From positions 1 to 10,014 of the forward strand of contig JAJRXL010000268.1 of the NCBI GenBank assembly GCA_024276335.1: 10,014 bases of DNA, read 5' to 3'. Positions 1-7,706 of the stretch are shown here, piece after piece. The notes beneath the pieces were generated by a model. That model had not been told where the DNA came from. It saw only the letters and a list, made by a program, of their open reading frames with translations, and ran no database searches. How positions within the stretch are numbered: the stretch's first letter is position 1; every line of letters starts with the position of its first letter. Source of the DNA: Bacteroidota bacterium. GTDB taxonomy: Bacteria > Bacteroidota > Ignavibacteria > SZUA-365 > JAADGX01. The position numbers and the translations under genes were made by a program.

Positions 1-105
1 AAACTCCCGAACCTCTTCACACACAGTCCGCAGCTCGCTGATTTCCAGTTTGCGTAAATCATCGGGATAGTTTATTGCCGCAAATAACTTCTTGTTCGTT
101 TTCAT
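1..105 (-). CDS. dxs: 1-deoxy-D-xylulose-5-phosphate synthase, N-terminal fragment
   Basis: Only the first 35 codons lie in the window; the gene runs off the low-coordinate edge. The peptide starts MKTNKKLFAAINYPDDLRKL and continues with ISELRTVCEEVREF. This matches the conserved Dxs N-terminus, where an 'IN-PDDLRKL' stretch precedes a short helix of the type 'L--LC-ELRE'. In the family, Dxs is the thiamine-diphosphate enzyme that condenses pyruvate and glyceraldehyde 3-phosphate, the first step of the MEP isoprenoid pathway; its catalytic parts are outside the window. The ATG is preceded by AAAAGG (112-117) as a plausible RBS. It lies 11 bases after the xseB stop, so co-transcription with xseA-xseB is likely. 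xseB and dxs are also neighbours in many proteobacteria, usually with ispA between them, which is absent here. Identification rests on a short but characteristic N-terminus. Confidence 0.85.
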   Translation of the reverse strand, partial: MKTNKKLFAAINYPDDLRKLEISELRTVCEEVREF

Positions 106-116
106 ATTGCGCCTTT

Positions 117-359
117 TCAGCTTTCCAATTTTTCAATCGTTTCAAACAATTCGTCGCTCTGTTCCTTTAATTCCTTGAGCCGTTGCTGAGCCCGCGTGAG
201 CTTTTCCAGGCATACGTTCGTCAGCCGAATTCCCTCCTCGTAATATTGCAGTGACTGCTCCAGCGTCACATCATCGGATTCCAGCTTATCAGCCACGGCA
301 GAAAGGCGTTCAAGGGCTTCCTCAAATGTCAGGGATGATTCTTCGGATTTTTTCGCCAT
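117..359 (-). CDS. xseB: Exodeoxyribonuclease VII small subunit
   Basis: An 80-residue protein, the usual size for XseB. It shows the family signature: LTFEEALERLSAVADKLESDD near residues 10-30, then 'LEQSLQYYEEGIRL' and a charged helical tail. XseB forms an extended helical hairpin and several copies bind one XseA subunit to make exonuclease VII, a metal-independent cytoplasmic nuclease. It degrades single-stranded DNA from both ends and acts in mismatch repair and recombination. The start ATG overlaps the xseA stop by one base (TAATG at 357-361), the classic arrangement for translational coupling, which favours balanced subunit production. The stop is TGA. Sequence, size and adjacency to xseA all agree. 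Confidence 0.95.
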   Translation of the reverse strand: MAKKSEESSLTFEEALERLSAVADKLESDDVTLEQSLQYYEEGIRLTNVCLEKLTRAQQRLKELKEQSDELFETIEKLES

Positions 360-1570
360 TACTTCTTCACCGTCGATTGAACTACAACGTGAGCTTCTCC
401 ATCTATAAACTCCACGTCCAAGATATCATCCGGGGTAATTCCGGCGACAGCATTAAGCACGTTTCCCCTCTTACGCGTAATCGTGTATCCTTTCCTCAAT
501 AACAATTCCGGGTTGTGTTGGCGAATGACCGCCTGAAGTTCACGCAACCGCATATCCTTCATCGATACCCGATGATTACTCGCTGTTTCCAGTTGTCGCG
601 CGAGTTCGTCCACGCGCTGCATCCCCGTACGTACGATCTCCCGGGCACGAAGCAAAGCCCGATGTCTCAGCAAGGCTGTTACCGCTTGCCGACGGTCCTT
701 GAGCTTGCTGTCCATGAGGGCTGTTAAAGTATAGGAAAAATTGGAAAGAGTCTCAAGTAACTCCCGTTGATCGGGAACAACGATCTCCCCTGCCATGCTC
801 GGTGTCGCAGCCCTGGCGTCGGCAACGAAATCCGCTATCGTATAATCAACCTCGTGCCCAACCGCGCTGACAACCGGAATAGTCGATTCGGCGATGGCCC
901 GCGCCACTACTTCTTCATTAAAAGCCCAGAGGTCTTCAAGGCTGCCCCCACCTCTTCCCACGATAAGCACGTCGATATCCCCTTCCTCGTTGAACCTTCG
1001 AATGGCCTCGGCGATTTCGGATGCGGCCGGGGCCCCCTGAACGGCAACCGGCGCCAGGATCAACCGGGCCACCGGGAACCGTCGCTGTATGACGCTGATC
1101 ATATCCCGAACGGCAGCCCCGGTCGGCGATGTGACGATGCCGATGCGTTCCGGGTATTTCGGCAAGGGTTTCTTCCTGTCCTCGTCGAACAACCCTTCTT
1201 CGTACAGCTTGCGCTTCAGCTTTTCGAAAGCAACCTGCAATGCTCCCGCGCCACGCGGAGCCATTTCCCGTACGAGCAACTGGTAATTCCCCCGAGGCTC
1301 ATAGACCGATAAATCGCCCCGACATAGAACTTCCATTCCGTCGGCGGGTGAAAAGAACAGCGAATACGCGTTTCCTTTGAACATGACCGCGCTAATCTGG
1401 GCGTTCTTGTCTTTCAACGTGAAGTACAAATGCCCCGAAGAATGACGCCGGAAATTCGATATTTCACCGGTCACGTATATGTCAGCAAAGGAAGTCTCGA
1501 GAATGGTCTTGATTTCCCGGGTGATTTGACTGACAGTGTACAGGTTGATCTGATCAAGAACTTCTTGCAT
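359..1570 (-). CDS. xseA: Exodeoxyribonuclease VII large subunit
   Basis: A 403-residue protein, at the short end of the XseA range (about 400-460). Residues 12-105 form the N-terminal OB-fold that binds single-stranded DNA, including 'VTGEISNFRRHSSGHLYFTL'. The catalytic region follows with the expected family motifs: TSPTGAAVRD (147-156), VGRGGGSLEDLW (204-215) and VGHEVDYTIADFVAD (237-251) leading to TPS (256-258). The conserved residues D156, R206, H239 and D242 are all present, so the enzyme looks intact. The C-terminal third is helical and charged, consistent with the XseB-binding arm. The ATG start lies four bases after the receptor stop, with AAGG about ten bases upstream as a modest RBS. 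Translation may therefore depend on ribosomes ending the upstream gene. The stop overlaps the xseB start. Confidence 0.97.
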   Translation of the reverse strand: MQEVLDQINLYTVSQITREIKTILETSFADIYVTGEISNFRRHSSGHLYFTLKDKNAQISAVMFKGNAYSLFFSPADGMEVLCRGDLSVYEPRGNYQLLVREMAPRGAGALQVAFEKLKRKLYEEGLFDEDRKKPLPKYPERIGIVTSPTGAAVRDMISVIQRRFPVARLILAPVAVQGAPAASEIAEAIRRFNEEGDIDVLIVGRGGGSLEDLWAFNEEVVARAIAESTIPVVSAVGHEVDYTIADFVADARAATPSMAGEIVVPDQRELLETLSNFSYTLTALMDSKLKDRRQAVTALLRHRALLRAREIVRTGMQRVDELARQLETASNHRVSMKDMRLRELQAVIRQHNPELLLRKGYTITRKRGNVLNAVAGITPDDILDVEFIDGEAHVVVQSTVKK

Positions 1571-1574
1571 ATAT

Positions 1575-4139
1575 TCAAAACCTTGCGCTGAATCCTATTG
1601 TAGGAACGATGGGGAACATCCCGATATCGCGTCTGCCGAGGGAACCGTCCGACTGGACGAAAAACTGGTACTGGATAATATTCTTGTGGTTATAAACATT
1701 GATAATATCGAGATAGAATTCCCATCGCATTCCCCAGAACAGCGTTCGCGCAGTAGCCCGAAAATCCAGGCGATGATACAACGGTAATCGTTCCTGGTTG
1801 ATGTTGCTTTCATTCCCGTAATCTACATCAAGGATCGCCTTCCCTGCAAAGTCCGTCGCAATCGTTGGCGTGCCGTCTTGCCGTACGATTCGTGCCCGCA
1901 CACCCACGGGTTCCGTGTACGGGAAATTCGTGCCGAAACGCCAGTACGCTCCGAGCGTCAGCCAATCATTCACACTGTAATTCATCACGATATTGACCGT
2001 GTGGCGCTGATCATAATTGAAAGGGATGACGGCGCCGTCACGGTAGCGTTGGGCCCACGCCAGTGCATAGGTGACCCACCCGGAAAGACGGTCGTCCACG
2101 CTCTTGTTGCGCTTTTCCAACGTGAACTCCAGTCCGTACGCTTCTCCCCAAGAACCGTTAACGGGTACCGCCGTTAACGAGTCGCGTTCGACCTGATAAG
2201 GCGCCGTCCACGAGGACGGATTGTGCGGATCACTCCGATTCGTCAGCGAGGCTTCCCAGGTACGCGTCGTGTATTTTTGCTGTACGATAAGGTCCGTAAA
2301 ATCCTTGTAATACCCCTCGACGTTTACCAGCCACTTTTCATCGAGCCATCGATCAATCCCGAGAATATAATGAATAGCCTTTTCCGGCCGGAGTCCGTTC
2401 AGGTTCCCGCCCGTGAAATCGAAGAACTGTCTTTGATCCACCAGTTTTTCATACCCCGGAGACTGGTAGTACGCGCCCCAGGAGCTTCTGATCGTGGTGA
2501 GCGGGCCTAACGCGTACGAGAACTGCAACCGTGGCGAAACGACGATACGATCGATGAGGCCGTAGTAATCGAGTCGCAAGCCGGGGAGCACGTGGAGCCG
2601 TTCGCCGATTGCAAAACGATTCTGCACGTACGTATAAAGCTTGGCGTAGTTCTGCACCTGTTTCGTTTGATCCACGATTGCTGAATGACGCGGGTTGCTC
2701 TGAATCAGGGCTTTGAGTTCATCATCCATGTCCAGTTTGAAGAACAGGTCACCGGTTATCCATTCTACACCAAAGCCCGTCTCAAAAAGACCCCATGCAT
2801 GCGACAGGCTGTAATTGTCTTTCAAACTGAATTTCTGTATTGAAAAATCCGAGTAGAAATTCAGGTTGAAGAGTTTGATAAGCGCCTTGAGACTGTCGTT
2901 TTGAATATCCTTGAACTCGTCCCTGTTCAGAGCCGGATCGAGCACCCATCCCTCGAAAACGGTCCTGCCGTCATTGCGATACCAGGAAAGCGTCACACTG
3001 TTCAGTTGGGAACTGGAAGGCACCCAGTTCCAGGTAAGACTGGATGTGTAATTGTACGTGGTGTTGAAGACGGTTACGCTGTCCGGGTTCGTACGACCGG
3101 CGCCGGAGACAATATCGACACCGTCGCGGCTTGCGACGGCATTGACAAAAAACTTGTGTCCTTCGAATGGACCAAAGGATAGACGCGCCTGCACATCGGT
3201 AAAATTCGGGAATGAGACATCCCCATCGACCAATTTTAAATTCTTTACGATCGGTCCGATGATGAGATCGTAATACGTTCTCCGGCTGGAAAACAACCAG
3301 GCTCCCTGGTCACCGATTCCCGTTCTCCCTTCCAACACGAGGTTGGCATTGGTCAAGCTGGTATTCAAGTTGGCGTGAAAGTTGGCATCCACGGCGCCTT
3401 CCCGGTTTTTTACATCCAACACTGCCGACAGGCGATCGCCGTACTTTGCCGGAAATCCGCCGGTGATAAGACTGATTTCAGACACCGTTTCGGGGTTGAA
3501 CATGCTGACGACACCGTACAAACGGTACGGGTTGAAAATTTCCACCTCGTCCATGAGGATGAGATTCTGATCGGGGCCGGAGCCGCGTACAATGAGCTGC
3601 GAACTGAAATCGTTGGGCGAGAGGACGCCAGGCAGAGCCTGCAATGACCGAAGCACGTCTTCGGCGGCGCCGGGGAGATTCTTGACTTCACGGGGTTTCA
3701 TGGCCTGGACGCTGGTGCGTGTATCGCTCTGTGAACGTGCCGTTCTGCGGGAGGTCACTTCCACCGTTCCCGTTGGAATTGGTTCCTCCCTGAGCACGAT
3801 CCGCAACGCTTTTGCCTCTCCCGGAACGACGTTTCGGATTTCCCTGCTTTCGTATCCGACCATGGAAACCTTCAATGTATAGCTGCCCTTTGGGACGAAG
3901 CGAATCGCGAACTTGCCATCCTCGCCGGCGACAGCGCCCAGTCCCGTTTGAAGAAGCACGACATTGGCCCCGGCAAGCGGCTCGTTCCGTTCGTTCAAAA
4001 CGACACCTTCAATTGATTTCCGTTCCTGCGCGTTTCCCGTGCTTAATACCACCACTACAAGCAAGAGCGGCAAACATGTAACAAGTATCGACCGCTCCCC
4101 GGTTATGTTTCCCTTTTCATTCTCGTGGAATCCCATCAC
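1575..4139 (-). CDS. TonB-dependent outer-membrane receptor with carboxypeptidase-regulatory-like N-terminal domain
   Basis: An 854-residue outer-membrane receptor. Residues 1-37 are a signal peptide: a charged start with R16, a hydrophobic run LLLVVVVL, and a likely cut after GNA (residue 37). Residues 42-119 are a beta-sandwich of the CarboxypepD_reg type ('IEGVVLNERNEPLAGANV', 'GKFAIRFVPKGSYTLKVSMVGYE'). The plug covers about 123-250, with LPGAAEDVLRSLQALPGV, QLIVRGSGPDQNLILMDEVE and GGFPAKYGDRLSAVLDV. The rest is an aromatic-rich beta-barrel ending in the terminal phenylalanine of 'IGFSARF', the usual signal for barrel insertion. No SusD partner is adjacent, so a SusCD glycan system is unlikely, and the substrate cannot be told from sequence. 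The start is GTG at 4139, or ATG one codon later at 4136; neither has a clear RBS. It lies between nadB and xseA, an unusual place for such a receptor. Confidence 0.92.
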   Translation of the reverse strand: MMGFHENEKGNITGERSILVTCLPLLLVVVVLSTGNAQERKSIEGVVLNERNEPLAGANVVLLQTGLGAVAGEDGKFAIRFVPKGSYTLKVSMVGYESREIRNVVPGEAKALRIVLREEPIPTGTVEVTSRRTARSQSDTRTSVQAMKPREVKNLPGAAEDVLRSLQALPGVLSPNDFSSQLIVRGSGPDQNLILMDEVEIFNPYRLYGVVSMFNPETVSEISLITGGFPAKYGDRLSAVLDVKNREGAVDANFHANLNTSLTNANLVLEGRTGIGDQGAWLFSSRRTYYDLIIGPIVKNLKLVDGDVSFPNFTDVQARLSFGPFEGHKFFVNAVASRDGVDIVSGAGRTNPDSVTVFNTTYNYTSSLTWNWVPSSSQLNSVTLSWYRNDGRTVFEGWVLDPALNRDEFKDIQNDSLKALIKLFNLNFYSDFSIQKFSLKDNYSLSHAWGLFETGFGVEWITGDLFFKLDMDDELKALIQSNPRHSAIVDQTKQVQNYAKLYTYVQNRFAIGERLHVLPGLRLDYYGLIDRIVVSPRLQFSYALGPLTTIRSSWGAYYQSPGYEKLVDQRQFFDFTGGNLNGLRPEKAIHYILGIDRWLDEKWLVNVEGYYKDFTDLIVQQKYTTRTWEASLTNRSDPHNPSSWTAPYQVERDSLTAVPVNGSWGEAYGLEFTLEKRNKSVDDRLSGWVTYALAWAQRYRDGAVIPFNYDQRHTVNIVMNYSVNDWLTLGAYWRFGTNFPYTEPVGVRARIVRQDGTPTIATDFAGKAILDVDYGNESNINQERLPLYHRLDFRATARTLFWGMRWEFYLDIINVYNHKNIIQYQFFVQSDGSLGRRDIGMFPIVPTIGFSARF

Positions 4140-4193
4140 TGCGTAAAGTACTATCCAGTGGAGACACGAAAACAGGATATATTCGAGTACTGG

Positions 4194-5798
4194 CTAAAAA
4201 ACAGGTACTTGTTCGAAAATCGTATCGGATGGAGGATTCGTCGAATCCGGTTCCGGGTAATCCGTCGTGTAGTGCAGCCCCCTGCTTTCCTTGCGACTGA
4301 GGGCGCAACGTACGATAAGGCTGGCTACGGTCACGATGTTCCTCAACTCGATGAGGTCGGAATTCACTTTGGTCCTCTTGTAAAAGTCCTCGCATTCTTT
4401 CCAGATGAGATCGATCCGCCGCTGGGCTCGCTGGAGGCGCAAGGTGGAACGAACGATACCGACGTAATCCCACATAATGGTCGCGACTTCCTTCCGGTTA
4501 TGTGAAATAAGTACCCACTCGTCAGTATTGTAAGTCCCCGTATCGTCCCATTCCTCGATCAAGTTGGAATCCGGGGCATCCACTCGCTCGGCTATTGTTT
4601 TTTCCGCCGCCCGGTCGGCAAAGACCAACGCTTCCAACAACGAATTGCTGGCAAGACGGTTGGCGCCGTGTAGCCCCGTGTTGGCAACTTCTCCGCATGC
4701 AAACAAGTGCTCGATGGAGGTCCGGGCCCACTCGTCCGTAACAACACCTCCGCAGATATAATGCGCGGCTGGAACCACGGGAACGTATTCGTTTGTAATA
4801 TCGATCTTGAACTCCATGCAGCGCTTGTAAATATGGGGGAAACGGGATTTGACCTCTTCGGGATCAAGGTGCCGAAGATCGAGATACACGCATTCATCCC
4901 CTGATTTTTTCAATTCCGCGTCGATTGCGCGTGCCACGATGTCTCGCGGGGCCAACTCGCCGCGCTTGTCGTATTTCTGCATGAACCGCTCGCCGGATCG
5001 CGTCCGAAGGTATCCACCGAACCCGCGAACCGCCTCGCTGATAAGAAACGAATCCGCCGCAGGATGGCACAGTGTCGTGGGATGAAATTGGATAAACTCG
5101 AGGTTCCCGACCCGCGCCCCTGCACGGTACGCCATGGCAATGCCGTCGCCAGTAGCGATGGGTGGATTTGTTGTATGAAGGTACACGCGTCCCGCCCCTC
5201 CCGTGCACAGAACGGTTGTTTTCGCCAGGAAAGTCACAACGGTATCCGACTGGCGGTCGAGAACATGGGCGCCCCAGCAATGAATCCGATCGTTGCGCTT
5301 GGTCTTTTCCTTCAGGTTGTGCTCGGTGATGAGATCGATGGCGAAGTGGTTCTCCAGCAACTCGATGTTCGGATGTTCCCGGCATTTCTGCAGGAGCGCA
5401 TGCTCAATCTCCCAACCGGTCAGATCTTTAGCATGCACAATGCGCTTGTGGGAATGCCCCCCTTCGCGTCCCAGATCGAGCCTGTTTTGTTCCCGCGTGA
5501 ATTCAACACCAAGTTGCATGAGTTCTTGCACCAGCTCCGGACCTTCCCGTACGACGAGCTCCACGATGTCACGGTGACACAACCCCGCTCCCGCTTCGAT
5601 AGTATCCTTTATGTGTTCCTCGAAAGAATCCTCAGGATCAAAGACGGCAGCGATTCCACCCTGCGCGTAATTCGTGTTGGAATCGGCAGCCTGCTTCTTT
5701 GTGACAATAGTCACCCGCAGGGAATTCGCCACATTGATAGAATAAAACAACCCGGCGATACCACTACCGATAACCAGTACTTCCGTTGAACGAAACAC
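4194..5798 (-). CDS. nadB: L-aspartate oxidase
   Basis: A 534-residue flavoprotein, close to the 540 residues of E. coli NadB. It oxidises L-aspartate to iminoaspartate, using oxygen or fumarate, in the first step of de novo NAD synthesis; the product is passed to quinolinate synthase NadA. The N-terminal FAD loop is VIGSGIAG (9-16). Family motifs follow: NYAQGGIAAV (43-52), REGGHSHKRIVHAKDLTG (111-128), EFIQFHPT (234-241), PRDIVARAID (284-293), AAHYICGGV (344-352) and LHGANRLASNSLLEALVFAD (376-395). R285, H346 and R381 occupy the conserved active-site positions. The C-terminal helical domain is complete. The EGGHS-type motif and 'GLHGANRLASNSLLE' favour NadB over succinate dehydrogenase or fumarate reductase subunits. 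The start is GTG, chosen because a strong Shine-Dalgarno GGGAGGAG lies just upstream. nadA and nadC are not in the window. Confidence 0.96.
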   Translation of the reverse strand: MFRSTEVLVIGSGIAGLFYSINVANSLRVTIVTKKQAADSNTNYAQGGIAAVFDPEDSFEEHIKDTIEAGAGLCHRDIVELVVREGPELVQELMQLGVEFTREQNRLDLGREGGHSHKRIVHAKDLTGWEIEHALLQKCREHPNIELLENHFAIDLITEHNLKEKTKRNDRIHCWGAHVLDRQSDTVVTFLAKTTVLCTGGAGRVYLHTTNPPIATGDGIAMAYRAGARVGNLEFIQFHPTTLCHPAADSFLISEAVRGFGGYLRTRSGERFMQKYDKRGELAPRDIVARAIDAELKKSGDECVYLDLRHLDPEEVKSRFPHIYKRCMEFKIDITNEYVPVVPAAHYICGGVVTDEWARTSIEHLFACGEVANTGLHGANRLASNSLLEALVFADRAAEKTIAERVDAPDSNLIEEWDDTGTYNTDEWVLISHNRKEVATIMWDYVGIVRSTLRLQRAQRRIDLIWKECEDFYKRTKVNSDLIELRNIVTVASLIVRCALSRKESRGLHYTTDYPEPDSTNPPSDTIFEQVPVF

Positions 5799-5807
5799 CG
5801 CGCTATT

Positions 5808-5815
5808 CTCCTCCC
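5808..5815 (-). promoter_or_regulatory. Ribosome binding site of nadB
   Basis: On the minus strand GGGAGGAG lies nine bases before GTG at 5798. This near-perfect Shine-Dalgarno match supports the GTG start and shows that the organism uses SD-led initiation. Confidence 0.8.
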
Positions 5816-5821
5816 GTAAGG

Positions 5822-5852
5822 CTTATATGCAAGTGTGCGATTACCCTGTCAG
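5822..5852 (-). promoter_or_regulatory. Weak sigma-70-like promoter candidate upstream of nadB
   Basis: In the 91-bp gap between the aminotransferase and nadB, minus-strand CTGACA (5852-5847) is followed after 19 bases by TATAAG (5827-5822). Each hexamer matches the consensus at five of six positions, but the spacer is two bases longer than ideal. Initiation here would give a leader of about 20 nt that includes the nadB RBS. This would let NAD synthesis and downstream genes be expressed apart from rny-coaE. It is a visual match only and could arise by chance. Confidence 0.25.
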
Positions 5853-5889
5853 TTCAAAATACATTCTCAAGGTCATCTTTCATAGGCTA

Positions 5890-7068
5890 TTAATCATGAC
5901 TTCGCACGGCTTCTTCCAGTATCGTCGTCGCCGTGTCGATTTCTTCACGCTCGATAACGAGAGGAGGAACAATTCTGAGCACGGTGTCGCGCGTACATGT
6001 AATCAGGAGTCCCCTGTCCAGGCAGTACTTCGTCATTTCCCGGCACGGTCCGTCGAGCTCCATTCCCAGCATGAGACCAATTCCCCTGACATCCCTGACT
6101 TTTCGAGGGTTCGATTCTTTGATCCCCAGCAGTTTCCGCTTGAAATATTCACCATTCTCGTGGGCCCTGTCCATCAATCCTCCTTCGATGATCTCTTCGA
6201 GCACGGCCACGCCTGCTGCACAAGCCACCGGGTTCCCGCCGAAGGTTGTTCCGTGACCTCCAATGCCATAGACAGCAGCAAATTCTTCTCGCCCCAGTAC
6301 CGCACCCAGCGGCATTCCACCGCCAATCGGCTTAGCCGTTACGACCAGGTCGGGCCGGACGTTCCAATGTTCGAATGCAAAGAACTTGCCCGTTCTGCCG
6401 ATCCCCGATTGGATCTCGTCCGCCACAACCAGGAACGAATGACTTTCGCGCAATTCGAACAACGTTTCGACAAAAGACCGACCGGCGCTGTTGATTCCAC
6501 CTTCGCCCTGGATGAATTCAAGAAAAACCGCGGCCGTGTTCCCGTTTATCGATGTGCGAAGGGCCGCTTCGTCGTTAAAGGGAAGATGCAACACGCCCGG
6601 CAGGAACGGTTCGTATCCCTCTCGATATTTTTCGCGATCCATGAGCGAGAGCGAGCCCATTGTCCGTCCGTGGAAGGCGCCGGAAAATCCGACAAGGGTA
6701 TGTTTACCGCAGGAGGCCCCCCATTTCCGAACGAGTTTGATGGCAGCTTCAATTGCCTCGGTGCCGCTGTTGGTAAAGAATATGCGGTCATATCCACTGT
6801 GCTTCGCAAGCGCCTCGGCCAATTGAACCTGTGGCTCCTGCACGAACAGGTTCGAAAGATGCAGGTACTTGTTCATTTGTCCAGTAATGGCAGAGAGCAC
6901 CCGCTGGTTTCCATAACCGACACTGTTAACGGCAATACCCCCAATAAGATCGATGTATTCGGAACCGTCATCGCCTACGAGTATCGCTCCCTTTCCACTG
7001 ATAATATTGACCGGGAGTCGCCGGTACGTTTCGAAGAATATGCGTTCAGATCTTTCGAACAATGTCAT
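5890..7068 (-). CDS. argD: Class III PLP-dependent aminotransferase, probably acetylornithine aminotransferase
   Basis: With the ATG at 7068 the protein has 392 residues, the usual size for the ArgD/ornithine aminotransferase family. Visible motifs are FFTNSGTEAIEAAIKL (about 97-112, PLP phosphate binding), GFSGAFHGRTMGSLS (127-141), EFIQGEGGI (184-192), ADEIQSGIGRTGKFFAFEHW (216-235, with the cofactor-binding aspartate D217), TAKPIGGGMPLGAV (244-257, with K246 as the Schiff-base lysine) and GTTFGGNPVACAA (273-285). The overall pattern is closest to acetylornithine aminotransferase, which acts in arginine synthesis and can accept related omega-amino substrates. No other arg gene is in the window, so ornithine or another omega-amino aminotransferase cannot be excluded. 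A GTG at 7080 would add four residues. ATG at 7068 is preferred because it overlaps the coaE stop as ATGA and gives the family-like start 'MTLFERSERIFF'. Confidence 0.85.
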   Translation of the reverse strand: MTLFERSERIFFETYRRLPVNIISGKGAILVGDDGSEYIDLIGGIAVNSVGYGNQRVLSAITGQMNKYLHLSNLFVQEPQVQLAEALAKHSGYDRIFFTNSGTEAIEAAIKLVRKWGASCGKHTLVGFSGAFHGRTMGSLSLMDREKYREGYEPFLPGVLHLPFNDEAALRTSINGNTAAVFLEFIQGEGGINSAGRSFVETLFELRESHSFLVVADEIQSGIGRTGKFFAFEHWNVRPDLVVTAKPIGGGMPLGAVLGREEFAAVYGIGGHGTTFGGNPVACAAGVAVLEEIIEGGLMDRAHENGEYFKRKLLGIKESNPRKVRDVRGIGLMLGMELDGPCREMTKYCLDRGLLITCTRDTVLRIVPPLVIEREEIDTATTILEEAVRSHD

Positions 7069-7673
7069 GACCGCTCGCACATCGCCTTGATTATGGCCAG
7101 GATAAGATTTGTATTCTCTCGAAGTTGTTCCAAGGTGCCGTTGTTTCGAATAACGAAATCCGCCCTCGATGCCTTTTCCCCGGCAGGCATCTGTGATGCG
7201 ATTCTTCGAAGGACCTGGTCTCGCGTGATTGCTGCATCGCCCGCGTATCGGTTGAGGATCTTCTCGGTATCCGCAACTACCACGATAATAAAATCGAAAA
7301 GCTCTTCTATTCCCGTTTCGAAAATCAGGGCGGACTCGATCAAGACGATCGAATGTTGTCCGGACAGATCGCGGATTCTCTCGTCAACCGCTTTGAGGGT
7401 GGGCGGGTGAAGGATATCCTCCAGCCGTTGGAGATCCCCGGGACTGGAAAAGACACGCGTGGCCAGTTTCGACCGATCAATCTCGCCGTCTTCACCGAGG
7501 ATCGATTCACCGAAGGTTTGGATCACCTGCCGCCGAATGCTCTGGTCGCCGTGGAGCATTTCGCGCGCGACACGATCCGTGGAAATGACAGGATAGCCGT
7601 TTTCTTCCAGGATTTTGCAGACCGTCGATTTGCCCGATCCAAAGCCACCCGTGACCGCTACACGGCAAATCAT
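7065..7673 (-). CDS. coaE: Dephospho-CoA kinase
   Basis: A 202-residue P-loop kinase, normal size for CoaE. It phosphorylates the 3'-hydroxyl of dephospho-CoA with ATP, the last step of coenzyme A synthesis, in the cytoplasm. The Walker A motif is GGFGSGKST (9-17). It is followed by the CoaE-type STDRVAREML (about 31-40), ILHPP near the middle, the 'LIESALIFETG' segment equivalent to the family's 'PLLFE' motif, and 'LRRIASQMP' with 'ADFVIRNNGTLEQL' near the C-terminus. No residue of the catalytic core is obviously missing. The start ATG lies 33 bases after the rny stop. I see no Shine-Dalgarno sequence there, so initiation may be weak or coupled. The stop overlaps the next gene's start as ATGA. 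Confidence 0.96.
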   Translation of the reverse strand: MICRVAVTGGFGSGKSTVCKILEENGYPVISTDRVAREMLHGDQSIRRQVIQTFGESILGEDGEIDRSKLATRVFSSPGDLQRLEDILHPPTLKAVDERIRDLSGQHSIVLIESALIFETGIEELFDFIIVVVADTEKILNRYAGDAAITRDQVLRRIASQMPAGEKASRADFVIRNNGTLEQLRENTNLILAIIKAMCERS

Positions 7674-7706
7674 CGTACTGGGTATTCTAGCGTATGTGCG
7701 GAAAAA

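Noticed and set aside
767..1312. Plus-strand open frame of about 181 codons inside xseA
   Set aside because: It is fully contained in the conserved catalytic region of xseA on the other strand and has no protein-like features of its own.
4147..4193. Palindrome AGTACT occurring twice (4147-4152 and 4186-4191) plus a CCAGT/ACTGG inverted pair in the gap before the receptor
   Set aside because: Six-base repeats and a five-base inverted pair are too short to claim an operator or terminator without comparison to relatives.
5064..5789. Plus-strand open frame of about 241 codons inside nadB
   Set aside because: It is antisense to the conserved FAD-binding part of nadB, with no recognisable motif or credible start signal.
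5827..7410. Long plus-strand open frame of about 527 codons opposite the aminotransferase and coaE genes
   Set aside because: It lies antisense to two clearly conserved genes, has no recognisable domain and an unnatural composition, and ignores the gene boundary below it. It is best explained as a by-product of codon bias in the real genes.
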